Shown here piece after piece: positions 43,526 through 52,646 of a DNA stretch of 64,000 nt. The first letter of the stretch is position 1, and every line of letters begins with the position of its first letter. Origin of the DNA: Reclinomonas americana ATCC 50394 (lineage: Eukaryota > Jakobida > Jakobea > Jakobida); assembly GCA_048213135.1 (NCBI GenBank), contig PS015009.1, positions 1,984,001 through 2,048,000 of the forward strand. Reading direction: 5' to 3'. The notes under the pieces were generated by a model that ran no database searches, was not told the DNA's origin, and saw only the letters and a list, made by a program, of their open reading frames with translations. Made by a program: the position numbers and the translations under genes.

Positions 43526-43603
43526 CCCGCAAAGACGCAAAGGGCATCTGTTGGTATAAATAGGGAACTATAAATTTCTGCTTTCTGGCTTCGCGGGAAA
43601 AAT
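43526..43603. repeat. Interspersed element beside the GxxExxY gene
   Basis: CCCGCAAAGACGCAAAGGG (43526-43544 region) and GGCTTCGCGGGAAAAAT (43587-43603); the latter resembles GGCTTTGCGTGAGAAAAAT at 4090-4108. CCCGC and GCGGG at the ends are complementary. Confidence 0.5.
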
Positions 43604-43667
43604 CTTCCTTTTTACAAGAGAATCAACATGTTTTTGCAAACAATGACTGATAGTTTTGCGAGAAAAC

Positions 43668-44054
43668 ATGAGACGGGAAGAAGAATTGGCTACTATTGCT
43701 GTTGACATTTGCTACAAACTGCATATAGAATTAGGACCGGGTTTATTAGAATCCGTTTATGAAGAGGCATTTGTTTATGAGCTGCTAAAACGAGGAATAG
43801 ATTTTACACGCCAGCAACATATTCCTGTATTTTATGATAACAAACAGTTAGGCAATGGTTTCAGGGCTGATCTTATTCTTGAGGACAGGTTATTGGTTGA
43901 AATCAAATCCATAGAGAAACTGGAAAAAGTTCATCACAAAATTGTACTTACTTATCTCAGGTTATCAGGCATAAAGTTGGCCATCCTTGTTAACTTTAAC
44001 GTAAACCTGGTCAGGGAAGGTATATGCAGGAAGATAAATTCGCAATACATTTGA
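43668..44054 (+). CDS. GxxExxY protein
   Basis: 128 residues from the ATG at 43668. The naming motif is ELGPGLLESVYEEAFVYEL (G-LLE-SVY), followed by GNGFRADLILEDRLLVEIKSIEKL, a nuclease-like (PD-D/ExK-type) arrangement, and KLAILVNFNVNLVREGI. The family is widespread in Bacteroidota, often in many copies; function unproven. Confidence 0.93.
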   Translation: MRREEELATIAVDICYKLHIELGPGLLESVYEEAFVYELLKRGIDFTRQQHIPVFYDNKQLGNGFRADLILEDRLLVEIKSIEKLEKVHHKIVLTYLRLSGIKLAILVNFNVNLVREGICRKINSQYI

Positions 44055-44076
44055 CGTGACGTAAAAGACACTAATC

Positions 44077-44664
44077 ATGACCATTCGCCAACGCCTGCTT
44101 AAAGCCGTATATCCTTTATTTGTATGGTATTCCAAAAAGAAAGGAAAGAATTCAGGTAATATTGAAGGAAAGGCAACACCACCGCCTGTGCCTTTTTATT
44201 CCCTGAAAGGAACGGCTATTAACGGAAGCGAGTTTGATTTCGCTTCATTGAAAGGAAAAAAGGTATTGCTGGTGAATACGGCGTCCGACTGTGGTTATAC
44301 CGGTCAGTATGACGGGTTGGAACAGCTCTGGCGGCAGTACCAGGACAGGATGATCATCATTGGTTTCCCGGCCAATGACTTTAAGGAGCAGGAAAAAGGC
44401 AGCAATGAGGATATCGAGCAGTTCTGTAAGATCAATTATGGGGTTAGTTTTCCGCTGATGCAGAAAAGCTCGGTGGTGGAAGGCCCGCAGCAGAACCCCG
44501 TTTATCAATGGCTGACCAGCCCGCAGCAGAACGGCTGGAATAAAGTGCAGCCTTCCTGGAATTTCAGCAAATACCTCGTCAATGAACAGGGACAACTGAT
44601 CCATTATTTCGGCCCCGCGGTAGAACCTATGAGTGATGAACTGATCAGCGAAATAAAAAAATAG
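44077..44664 (+). CDS. Glutathione peroxidase-family protein
   Basis: 195 residues with a hydrophobic N-terminus. VLLVNTASDCGYTGQYDGLEQL carries the peroxidatic Cys (C72), IIGFPANDFKEQEKGSNEDIEQFC the second region, and VQPSWNFSKYLVNEQGQLI the WNF motif. The second motif has N-D instead of the usual N-Q, so activity may be altered. Reduces peroxides, usually with thioredoxin in bacteria. Confidence 0.9.
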   Translation: MTIRQRLLKAVYPLFVWYSKKKGKNSGNIEGKATPPPVPFYSLKGTAINGSEFDFASLKGKKVLLVNTASDCGYTGQYDGLEQLWRQYQDRMIIIGFPANDFKEQEKGSNEDIEQFCKINYGVSFPLMQKSSVVEGPQQNPVYQWLTSPQQNGWNKVQPSWNFSKYLVNEQGQLIHYFGPAVEPMSDELISEIKK

Positions 44665-44670
44665 ATCGTT

Positions 44671-45209
44671 ATGGAGATAAGAGACCTGAGTTTTATACAC
44701 AAATATTTCCTGGCCGAAAAGCAGGAGAGTTTTGTGTTCCTTATTATTGGCGGCGTTTCCGTAATTGCCGCGATCGTTTTTTCTTTTTTATAAAAAACAA
44801 TCCTTCTTTTTTTAAAGGGGCAGCCCTTCCTTTATTGGTGATCGGGCTGGTGCAACTGGCGGCGGGTTATACCATTTATTCCCGTACAGATAAACAACGT
44901 ATGGATGTGGCGTATAAAATGGGCATGGAGCCCGTGCGCTATACCCAGTCTGACGAGTTACCAAGAATGCAGCAGGTAATGAAAAGGTTTGCCATCTTCC
45001 GCTGGGTGGAGATACTGTGTTTTGTTGGTGGATTATTATTGGTATTCCTGCTCCGCAAACAGCCCGAAAAGGCCTTCTGGTACGGGTTAGGTTTAACACT
45101 CGCCATACAGGCCGCAATCACTTTTACGGCAGATACCGTTGCGGAAAGAAGAGGAGAAGTGTATACGGGTGAACTGCTAAAGATTGTTGGACCAGATCCG
45201 GCGCCTTAA
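44671..45209 (+). pseudogene. Membrane protein split in two frames at a T TTT TTA heptamer
   Basis: From the ATG at 44671, 40 codons end at TAA (44791-44793), in the middle of a hydrophobic helix (FLIIGGVSVIAAIVFSFL). The -1 frame continues without a stop to 45209 and has the rest of a membrane protein: PLLVIGLVQLAAGYTIYSR, ILCFVGGLLLVFLL, WYGLGLTLAIQAAITF, ending VGPDPAP. The overlap (44784-44790) is T TTT TTA, a canonical slippery heptamer in the right register. It is either a frameshift in T6 or a programmed -1 event. The full protein, about 179 residues with four helices, is of a family I cannot name. Confidence 0.7.
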
Positions 45210-46246
45210 TCTACCGGGCATTTTTCGTGGTAATTGATGAGTTCTATCGGTGTTTTGGTAAATTCAAAACCACTGTATTTCGTTACGATCTCGTCGAGCA
45301 CCGCATCTATTTCTTCCACGGTTTCCAGTGTTACCAGTTTATAACGGTAGTCTTTAATACCGGGCATACCTTTAAGGTAATTGGTATAATGCCTGCGCAT
45401 TTCAAATATGCCCACTTTGGGACCTTTCCACTCAAAAGATTTATGAAGATGTTTTTTGCAAACAGCCACACGGTCCTCAATGGAAGGTGACGGCAGGTGA
45501 GTGCCTGTTTGCAGGTAGTGTTTGATCTCGTTGAATATCCAGGGATAACCAATAGCTGCACGGCCAATCATAATGCCATCTACGCCATACTTGTTTTTAT
45601 ATTCCAGGGCTTTTTCAGGACTGTCGATATCGCCATTGCCAAAAATGGGGATTTGTATCCTGGGATTGTTTTTCACCTTGCCGATCAGTTCCCAGTCGGC
45701 AGAACCTTTGTACATCTGCGTACGGGTACGGCCATGAATGGCGAGTGCTTTAATGCCGATATCCTGCAGCCGTTCGGCCACTTCTTCAATATTCTTGGTA
45801 TTGTCGTCCCAGCCCAGCCTCGTTTTTACCGTTACCGGCAATGAAGTGGATTTTACCACGGCGCTGGTCAGCCTTACCATCAGGTCAATATCTTTCAGCA
45901 CCCCTGCGCCAGCACCTCTCATCGCCACTTTTTTTACTGGGCAGCCGAAGTTGATGTCCAGCAGGTCGGGACTCGTTACATCTACGATCTTAGCCGCCAG
46001 GGACAGGCTTTCCTCATCTCCGCCGAATATCTGTATGCCGATGGGCTTTTCATAATCGAATATGTCGAGTTTCTGCCGGCTTTTGATCGCGTCGCGGATC
46101 AACCCTTCGCTGCTGATGAACTCTGTATACATCAGGTCGGCCCCATGGTCCTTGCAAACCGCCCGGAAGGGCGGATCACTCACGTCTTCCATAGGCGCCA
46201 GTAATAACGGAAATTCAGGCAGTTGTATGTGACCAATCTGGGGCAT
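45206..46246 (-). CDS. dusB: tRNA-dihydrouridine synthase B
   Basis: 346 residues. LLAPMEDVSDPPFRAVC, the FMN site; DINFGCPVKKVAMRGAGAGVL with the catalytic Cys; VTVKTRLGWDD, AIHGRTRTQMYKGSADW and GNGDIDSPEKALEY. Full-length. Its end overlaps the preceding convergent gene by 4 bp. Confidence 0.95.
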   Translation of the reverse strand: MPQIGHIQLPEFPLLLAPMEDVSDPPFRAVCKDHGADLMYTEFISSEGLIRDAIKSRQKLDIFDYEKPIGIQIFGGDEESLSLAAKIVDVTSPDLLDINFGCPVKKVAMRGAGAGVLKDIDLMVRLTSAVVKSTSLPVTVKTRLGWDDNTKNIEEVAERLQDIGIKALAIHGRTRTQMYKGSADWELIGKVKNNPRIQIPIFGNGDIDSPEKALEYKNKYGVDGIMIGRAAIGYPWIFNEIKHYLQTGTHLPSPSIEDRVAVCKKHLHKSFEWKGPKVGIFEMRRHYTNYLKGMPGIKDYRYKLVTLETVEEIDAVLDEIVTKYSGFEFTKTPIELINYHEKCPVD

Positions 46247-46312
46247 GCTGTTCTTTTAAACTCTTACTCTGTGTATATTGCACGGCAAATTTACAACTAA
46301 TCTCCCCAGGAT

Positions 46313-47299
46313 ATGCAATACAGCTCCGTTAAAGGTTATACAGGATGGTCGCAGTTGGGCATCTTATTGCTTTTTACGGGGTTAGGTATCATCCTGGCAG
46401 GTATTTGCCAGCTGGCCATCGGCTCGCAACTGGTGGCTCCCGGTATTCCGGCATCGGAAAAATCCGCGGCTATGATGAAAGCGTTCATGAGCCCGGAAAA
46501 TGTGGGTTATGCCCGGGTATCGCAGATATTAGGTACTTTTTTCATCATGTGTGTGCCGGCGCTCCTGTACCTGTGGGTTTGCCATGGCCGCAACAGTTTC
46601 TGGCTGGGATTCAACCGGTATATCAATTATAAACAGGTCATCGTTGGATTTTTCCTCATTTTCCTGGCCAACCTTATCGCCGCCCCCCTGGCCGATTTGA
46701 GTAAATCAGTAGTGGCCCATTTCCCCGCCCTTAATGAGATGGCACTTAAGATGGAGAAAACCTACCAGGACCAGGTGAAAACGCTCAGTAACCTGGGCAG
46801 CTGGGGCGAGTTTTTTATGGCGCTGGTCATTATGGCTTTCTTCCCCGCGCTTTTTGAAGAACTCTTTTTCAGGGGTGCGTTACAGGGGTTGCTGGAACGC
46901 TGGTGGAAAAAGCCGCTGCTGGCGCTTATCGTTACTTCCCTGGTATTCAGTTTCATTCACGCGTCCATCTATCTTTTCCTGAGCAGGGCGGTACTGGGTT
47001 TTGTACTGGGGCTGATGTACCAGCGCAGCCGCAACATCTGGGTCAATATCATCGCCCATTTCCTGAACAACGCCGTGGTGCTGATGCAGCTGTTCTGGAT
47101 CACCAGTGCCAAAGGAAAAATTGAGCCCGACAAACTCGATCCGCGATTCCCGGTATGGATGGGGTTGTTGGCTCTCGGACTTACGGTGGCACTTTTTTAT
47201 TTTTTCGATAAGGCGTCCGATAAGAACCGAACACAAATCGCTTTTCAGGAACAGAACCTGCTCGACCAGCAGGGCGGTCATCCCCAATCATTGGCATAA
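46313..47299 (+). CDS. CPBP-family intramembrane metalloprotease
   Basis: 328 residues with about eight hydrophobic helices. The Abi/CAAX-protease motifs are present: FEELFFRGAL (E182, E183, R187), SFIHASIY (H216), and NIIAHFLNNAV near 250. These form the glutamate/histidine metal site of the Rce1-like family. Substrate unknown. It lies 16 bp from cdsA in the same direction. Confidence 0.93.
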   Translation: MQYSSVKGYTGWSQLGILLLFTGLGIILAGICQLAIGSQLVAPGIPASEKSAAMMKAFMSPENVGYARVSQILGTFFIMCVPALLYLWVCHGRNSFWLGFNRYINYKQVIVGFFLIFLANLIAAPLADLSKSVVAHFPALNEMALKMEKTYQDQVKTLSNLGSWGEFFMALVIMAFFPALFEELFFRGALQGLLERWWKKPLLALIVTSLVFSFIHASIYLFLSRAVLGFVLGLMYQRSRNIWVNIIAHFLNNAVVLMQLFWITSAKGKIEPDKLDPRFPVWMGLLALGLTVALFYFFDKASDKNRTQIAFQEQNLLDQQGGHPQSLA

Positions 47300-47315
47300 C
47301 CATCAAAATACCAAT

Positions 47316-48011
47316 ATGGCATTTCATTTTGCTACATTCAGAACCCGGGCGCTTACGGCGCTGGTATTTGTTGCCGTTATGCTAACCGGGTTGTTCTGGA
47401 ACTTCTGGAGTTTCCTTACCCTGTTCCTGGTCATTCATTTCGGTTGCTGGTATGAGTTCATTAAACTGATGAACCGCATACACGGAAAAAAAATGCTGCC
47501 TTACTGCCTGCTGGGATTATTATATATCAGCCTGCCCTGCCTGCTCATGATTGATATGTATGGCGCCCGGGAACTCAATTGTTTTGGTACCATTTTTATC
47601 TCCGGTAAAAACCTGTTGCCGCTGGCCATTTTCGCTTCTATCTGGATCAATGATACCATGGCTTACCTGGTGGGTTCATTTATTGGCCGGACGCCCTTAT
47701 CCAAAATATCACCCAAAAAAACCGTGGAAGGTACTGTTGGCGGTATGATACTGTGTGTTATTGCGGTGGGCGCACTGGCCCATTTTACACAAGGCGGCGA
47801 AAAAGCGGTTACCATAACGGCGATGTGTATCGCGGCCATTTGCGCAGTGTTTGGCACGCTGGGCGACCTGCTTGAAAGTAAGATCAAACGTATGGCCGAT
47901 GTAAAGGACAGCGGCTCTTTTATGCCTGGTCATGGAGGCTTTCTCGATCGTTTTGATTCCATGCTGATAGCTACACCGGTGGTATGGCTCTTTATTGAGT
48001 TGTGCTGCTGA
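47316..48011 (+). CDS. cdsA: Phosphatidate cytidylyltransferase
   Basis: 231 residues from the ATG at 47316 (the open frame overlaps the previous gene). Six or so helices. The C-terminal signature reads SKIKRMADVKDSGSFMPGHGGFLDRFDS in consecutive parts (S..KR....KD, HGG..DR.D), complete. It makes CDP-diacylglycerol. A little shorter than the common 260-280, with loss at the N-terminus. psd follows, which uses the product pathway. Confidence 0.94.
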   Translation: MAFHFATFRTRALTALVFVAVMLTGLFWNFWSFLTLFLVIHFGCWYEFIKLMNRIHGKKMLPYCLLGLLYISLPCLLMIDMYGARELNCFGTIFISGKNLLPLAIFASIWINDTMAYLVGSFIGRTPLSKISPKKTVEGTVGGMILCVIAVGALAHFTQGGEKAVTITAMCIAAICAVFGTLGDLLESKIKRMADVKDSGSFMPGHGGFLDRFDSMLIATPVVWLFIELCC

Positions 48012-48052
48012 ATTCCTTTACCATAGCGGACTGCATTCCCCGAAAGAAAGCC

Positions 48053-48060
48053 TATATTTG
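48053..48060 (+). promoter_or_regulatory. psd -7 box
   Basis: TATATTTG, 17 bp before the ATG at 48078. No good TTG at the right distance. Confidence 0.45.
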
Positions 48061-48077
48061 CGGCTTAAATCCCATTG

Positions 48078-48734
48078 ATGACCATACACAGAGAAGGATA
48101 CAAATCTATTGCGATAGGCACGCTCATATTCGGCGCCATTAACCTGTCGGTGTTTTATTTTTTCAGCGCTTCGCTGATGTGGCTTTGCGTAACCGTGTTT
48201 GTACTTACCCTGGCCCTTTTGCTTTTCCTCGTTTCTTTTTTCAGGGTGCCCAACCGCAAACTGACCATCCGGGACAACCAGGTGATAGCACCTGCCGATG
48301 GTAAAGTAGTGGTGATAGAAGAAGCGGTGGATGATGAATATTTCAAAACCAAAAGGCTGCAGGTGTCCATTTTTATGAGCCCGGCCAATGTACACGTCAA
48401 CCGCAACCCCATCAGTGGCGAAGTGGTCTATAACCAATACCATAAAGGAAAATACCTGGTGGCCTGGAACCCCAAATCATCTACTGAAAACGAACGTCAT
48501 TCCGTTGTTCTCCGTAAAGGGGATACGGAAATACTGGTAAAACAGATCGCCGGGGCCCTGGCCAAGCGTATTGTAAACTACCTGAAAGTAGGGCAGAAAG
48601 TAAACCAGACCGAGGAAATGGGGTTCATCAAGTTCGGCAGCCGGGTAGACCTGCTGCTGCCCGTGGGCACCAAAGTGAACGTGGGACTTAATGAAAATGT
48701 ACAGGGTGGTGTAACGGTGATCGCCACCTTATAA
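48078..48734 (+). CDS. psd: Phosphatidylserine decarboxylase proenzyme
   Basis: 218 residues from the ATG at 48078 (a TTG three bases earlier is less likely). Two N-terminal hydrophobic helices, then VIAPADGKVVVIEE, VSIFMSPANVHVNRNPISGEV, and the GFIKFGSRVDLLLP site, where G-S is the point of self-cleavage that makes the pyruvoyl group. It makes phosphatidylethanolamine. It is of the short type found in many Bacteroidota and archaea. Together with cdsA it covers two steps of PE synthesis. Confidence 0.93.
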   Translation: MTIHREGYKSIAIGTLIFGAINLSVFYFFSASLMWLCVTVFVLTLALLLFLVSFFRVPNRKLTIRDNQVIAPADGKVVVIEEAVDDEYFKTKRLQVSIFMSPANVHVNRNPISGEVVYNQYHKGKYLVAWNPKSSTENERHSVVLRKGDTEILVKQIAGALAKRIVNYLKVGQKVNQTEEMGFIKFGSRVDLLLPVGTKVNVGLNENVQGGVTVIATL

Positions 48735-48820
48735 TTTTTTTTTAACATTTTCAAATTGGCACTCTTGGCTGGTATCCCTATTTTTACCGGAAGAAATTAT
48801 TAAAACTAAAAATATCTCGA

Positions 48821-48994
48821 ATGAAAAAAGTATTGTTACTCGCTACAGCCGCTTTGTTTGTTACCGGTGTATCTTTTGCAGATAACGGTAAAAAGAAGAA
48901 GAAATGTGCTAAAGGTAAAAGCTGCTGCACAGCGAAAGAAAAAACAGAGAAATCCTGCTGCAAAGACAAAGAAAAGAAAACAGCTAAGATTTAA
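48821..48994 (+). CDS. Small exported Cys/Lys-rich protein
   Basis: 57 residues. Good signal peptide (KKVLLLATAALFVTGVSFA, cut before DNG), then 36 mature residues with 16 Lys and two CC pairs (KSCCTAK and KSCCKDK) plus a single Cys. No aromatic residues in the mature part. Gene-like context: own start after an AT leader, and a terminator 20 bp after the stop. Metal binding or disulfide-stabilised peptide is possible but unproven. Confidence 0.72.
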   Translation: MKKVLLLATAALFVTGVSFADNGKKKKKCAKGKSCCTAKEKTEKSCCKDKEKKTAKI

Positions 48995-49013
48995 GTTAAC
49001 GCTAAACGAATTG

Positions 49014-49041
49014 AAGCCTTCCATAACCGGGAGGCTTTTTT
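49014..49041 (+). terminator. Terminator after the small Cys/Lys-rich gene
   Basis: AAGCCTTCC / GGGAGGCTT (one wobble) with a short loop, then six T residues. Confidence 0.85.
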
Positions 49042-49112
49042 GTTTACAAAGCAATTTATGGTTTACCATTACTATTTCATAGCCGGGAAGTCAATCGTGA
49101 ATTGTAAACCGG

Positions 49113-49811
49113 TTAAAAAATATCTTCTAATTCTTTCAGATGCGTGATTGTATAGGTGGGCTTCAATGCTGTGCTGGCATTGATGTGGTTCACAAAAACA
49201 CAATCCATACCGGCGTTGATGGCGCCCTGTATATCCGCTTCCAGGTTATCGCCCAGCATAATACTTTCGCTGAGTTGCGCTCCTGTTTTGTGCAGAGCAT
49301 AGTCAAAAATTTCTTTCTTCGGTTTCAGGCTGTTGCTGGTCTCTGATGTGATGACCGCGGTAAAATAATGCGCCAGCCCGCTGTTGTTGATCTTGCTCCA
49401 TTGCGTCTTCTCAAAACCATTGGTGATCAGGTGCAGCGCATATTGTTTGCTCACCAGGTAGTCGAGTATTTCCGTGGTATGCGGGAAGAGGTTCTTTTTG
49501 GTGGGCAGCAGTTCCAGGAATTTGCCGCTCAGGTCGCGGGCAAGCGCTTCATCGCCGATCTTGAAATCGAGCAGCGTACGCCACATCCTTTTCCATTTCA
49601 GTTCATCGGCAGTGATAAAGCCATTGTGATAACGGCCCCACAATATCTCGTTGTGATAAAGGTATTTCCGGTAAAAATCTTCAAAAGGGATGCCCAGCTT
49701 TTCTTCCAGCCTGAAATGTGCAAACAGGTCCGTCATGGTATCCCGGGCATTGCTGTCAAAATCCCAGAGGGTATGATCAAGATCGAAAAAGAGGTGTTGA
49801 TAGCGGCGCAT
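49113..49811 (-). CDS. YjjG-like HAD pyrimidine nucleotidase
   Basis: 232 residues from the ATG ending at 49811. HAD motifs: LFFDLDHTLWDFD (motif I), LITNGFEKTQ (motif II), KPKKEIFDYAL (motif III) and IMLGDNLEADIQGA (motif IV). The helical cap fits the YjjG type, which removes phosphate from unusual pyrimidine monophosphates. Confidence 0.9.
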   Translation of the reverse strand: MRRYQHLFFDLDHTLWDFDSNARDTMTDLFAHFRLEEKLGIPFEDFYRKYLYHNEILWGRYHNGFITADELKWKRMWRTLLDFKIGDEALARDLSGKFLELLPTKKNLFPHTTEILDYLVSKQYALHLITNGFEKTQWSKINNSGLAHYFTAVITSETSNSLKPKKEIFDYALHKTGAQLSESIMLGDNLEADIQGAINAGMDCVFVNHINASTALKPTYTITHLKELEDIF

Positions 49812-49861
49812 GTAAAACGGGTTGCTACGAATTGCCCGTAGTGCAGGCAGCTCAATAGTTC

Positions 49862-49869
49862 TATATTTG
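49862..49869 (+). promoter_or_regulatory. -7 box of the SDR gene
   Basis: TATATTTG, 31 bp before the ATG at 49901. It sits beside the start of the divergent YjjG-like gene. Confidence 0.4.
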
Positions 49870-49900
49870 GGGTGCAATTTAATCATTTAACCGCTCATAC

Positions 49901-50599
49901 ATGAACGTCATTGTTACAGGGGCATCAAAAGGAATAGGCAGGGCCATCGCGGAAGTCTTTGCAGCAGAAGGGGCCACACTTTTCCTGTGTGCCCGTAATG
50001 AACACCAGCTGTACGCAACCGTTTCGGCGCTGCAGCAGCAATACCCGCACAGTACAGTGTATGCCCGCTCCTATGACCTGGCTGAAAAGGATCAGGCCGT
50101 TGCATTCGGTAACTGGTGCCTGGAAAAAGGCGCTCCCGCCATACTGGTCAACAATGCCGGCAGCTATCTGCCCGGTAGTCTTCACAATGAAGCTGAAGGA
50201 CAACTGGAACAAATGATGGCGGTTAACCTGTACAGTGCTTATCATCTTACCCGTACTGTTCTACCGGCTATGATCAGTGCCGGCGGCGGACATATCTTCA
50301 ACATGTGTTCCATAGCTTCTTTGGATGCTCATGAGAACGGCGGCAGTTACAGCGTAAGCAAGTTCGCCCTGGCCGGTTTCAGTAAGAACCTGAGGGAAGA
50401 GCTGAAGGAATCGGGGGTAAAAGTAACGGCTGTATATCCCGGTGCGGTAATGACGGATTCGTGGGGCAGTTTTGATAACTCCGGCAAACGCATCATGGAA
50501 GCGGGGGATATAGCGCAAATGGTACTGGCGGCCAGCAAACTGTCGCCCCAGGCGGTGGTGGAAGACATTATATTAAGACCCCAGCTGGGCGACCTGTAA
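49901..50599 (+). CDS. SDR-family oxidoreductase
   Basis: 232 residues. VTGASKGIGRAIAEVF (TGxxxGIG), ILVNNAGSYLPG (NNAG), MCSIASLDA with the catalytic Ser, and YSVSKFALAGF (YxxxK). Followed by VYPGAVMTDSW. A classical SDR; substrate unknown. Confidence 0.93.
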   Translation: MNVIVTGASKGIGRAIAEVFAAEGATLFLCARNEHQLYATVSALQQQYPHSTVYARSYDLAEKDQAVAFGNWCLEKGAPAILVNNAGSYLPGSLHNEAEGQLEQMMAVNLYSAYHLTRTVLPAMISAGGGHIFNMCSIASLDAHENGGSYSVSKFALAGFSKNLREELKESGVKVTAVYPGAVMTDSWGSFDNSGKRIMEAGDIAQMVLAASKLSPQAVVEDIILRPQLGDL

Positions 50600-50709
50600 T
50601 GTAATTTATTGCCAGCAGGAAACAGATTAACAGTTTTTTATAGCCGGTCATCTATTCCAACCCGTATCCCCGTGAATTTTATAAGGTAATTTTGTAGCTG
50701 TTTTAACTT

Positions 50710-52593
50710 ATGCCAGGCTTGATCAGGAAAATATTTCTTTCTTTCTTATTGTTCGCAGCGGTGAAAACCATGGGCCAGGCCCGGTTCTCTGCAACGGTTA
50801 CGCCACGTGAAATTGGCAAGGATGAGTATACCCAGCTTCGCCTGATCGTGGAGAACGCGGCAGATGTAAGAGAGATTATCCCCCCCTCATTAAGAGATTT
50901 TATTGTAGTAAGCGGCCCTTCGCAGGAAAGCGGCATGAGTAATATCAATGGCAGTGTAAGCCAGTACACCGGTATCAGCTACCTCATCAAACCCAGGCGT
51001 ACCGGAACGTTCACCATACCTTCCGCCGTAGTAATGGCCGACGGAAAAAAACTCAGCAGTCAGCCCGTAACTGTAAAGGTCACCAATGCCTCAACAGGTA
51101 ATGGCGCACAACCCGGAGGCGGCCTGTTTGCTTCTCCATTCGGTAATGCGGATCCCTTTGCCGAGCCGGAGCAACCGGCAATAAGTGAAGACCTGGTATT
51201 GAAGGAAGGAGAAGACGCAAGGCAGAAAGTGGGTAAAAATATGCTGGTGCGGGTGGAAACAGATAAAACCACCTGTTATGTGGGTGAACCGGTTGTAGCT
51301 ACTTACAAACTGTACACCAGGCTGCCCAGCGAAAGCAATATGACGAAGAACCCCTCCTTTAACGGTTTTTCAGTGATTGACCTGCAGCAACCCGGCAACA
51401 ATGAATACCGCCGCGAAAAATTCAACGGGAGAGAATACAATGTATACGTGATACGCAAGGCACAGCTTTACCCGCTGCAGGCAGGGCACCTGGAACTGGA
51501 GATAGCGGAAATTGAAAACAATATCCATTTCATAAAAGCGGCTTATGCAAAAAAAGCAGGAGGATCTTTTGGTATGATGGGGTTGCCGCCCGACGCCCTG
51601 GTTGATCAGAAAATAGTGCTGCAAAGTCAGCCGATGAGCATTGAGGTGAAGCCATTGCCTGATGCCGGTAAGCCGGCCAATTTTAAAGGTGCCGTAGGTG
51701 ATTTTGCTGTAGAAGCCCTGCTTGCCAATAAAGAATTCACGACTGATGACGCGGGAACACTTCGCATTGTTGTATCGGGACAGGGCAACCTGCAACTGGT
51801 TACTGCTCCTGATATCAGCTGGCCGGAGGGAATGGAAAGTTTTGACGCCAAAACATCCGATGACCTTTATAAAGGAACGGTACCGGTGAGTGGTAAAAAA
51901 ACAATCGACTATCCTTTTACCGTTGCGCAACCGGGAACCTATACACTGCCGCCAGTGTTATTCAGTTTTTTTGATCCCCGGTCGGGTAAATATAAAACGG
52001 TAAGCACCCAGCCTGTTTCTTTCACCGTTACAAAAGGAACGGGGAAGAAGAACTACCAGGTGCCTGAAACAGCAAAAAAAGAAAAATCGCTGCTGGTGCG
52101 TTTCTTCAGCAACCGCCTGCGGGTAGTAAGCGTGGTGGCCTGTCTCATCCTGCTGGGGCTGATCCTCTGGTTGAAGCGGGACAGGCGTACGGAAAATAAG
52201 AAAGCGGAAGCGCAGGCGCTTGTAGCTGCAAAGGAGAAAGAAGAACTGGACTCGCTGCAGGAGCTCCTGGAACAACAAAAGAACCCGCTGGCAGAATCGG
52301 AAGCGGCATTAGCGGCAGGAGATCCGCAGGCATTCTATAAACAACTTGATGAAGAACTTCGCAAGTACCTTTCCCATAAACTGCACCTGCCATTGCCGGA
52401 ACTCAATAAAAAAACGATCGCCGAAGAACTGGACCGTAACGGCATCAGTAATGAAACATCCCTGCTCATGCACCAGTTGCTGGATGAAATAGAATGGCAG
52501 CGCTATACCCCCTTCCCGGATAATGAAAAAATGCAGGGGATGTATGAAAAGGCGAATGGGATGATACAACTGATCAATACGTACAAGACCTAA
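50710..52593 (+). CDS. batD: BatD-family protein
   Basis: 627 residues. Signal peptide (LIRKIFLSFLLFAAVKTMGQ), several beta-sandwich domains (ISYLIKPRRTGTFTIPSAVV, the GxF..P pattern), a TM helix near 475-490 (VVSVVACLILLGLILWL), and a cytosolic helical tail with KKTIAEELDRNGI. BatD belongs with the MoxR-BatA-BatB complex, but none of those is nearby: batD is alone between SDR and the response regulator. Confidence 0.9.
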   Translation: MPGLIRKIFLSFLLFAAVKTMGQARFSATVTPREIGKDEYTQLRLIVENAADVREIIPPSLRDFIVVSGPSQESGMSNINGSVSQYTGISYLIKPRRTGTFTIPSAVVMADGKKLSSQPVTVKVTNASTGNGAQPGGGLFASPFGNADPFAEPEQPAISEDLVLKEGEDARQKVGKNMLVRVETDKTTCYVGEPVVATYKLYTRLPSESNMTKNPSFNGFSVIDLQQPGNNEYRREKFNGREYNVYVIRKAQLYPLQAGHLELEIAEIENNIHFIKAAYAKKAGGSFGMMGLPPDALVDQKIVLQSQPMSIEVKPLPDAGKPANFKGAVGDFAVEALLANKEFTTDDAGTLRIVVSGQGNLQLVTAPDISWPEGMESFDAKTSDDLYKGTVPVSGKKTIDYPFTVAQPGTYTLPPVLFSFFDPRSGKYKTVSTQPVSFTVTKGTGKKNYQVPETAKKEKSLLVRFFSNRLRVVSVVACLILLGLILWLKRDRRTENKKAEAQALVAAKEKEELDSLQELLEQQKNPLAESEAALAAGDPQAFYKQLDEELRKYLSHKLHLPLPELNKKTIAEELDRNGISNETSLLMHQLLDEIEWQRYTPFPDNEKMQGMYEKANGMIQLINTYKT

Positions 52594-52646
52594 ATATGCT
52601 TCGCTAAAATCCTAAATTTTGAATTATAAAAACGGGAATAAGATGC

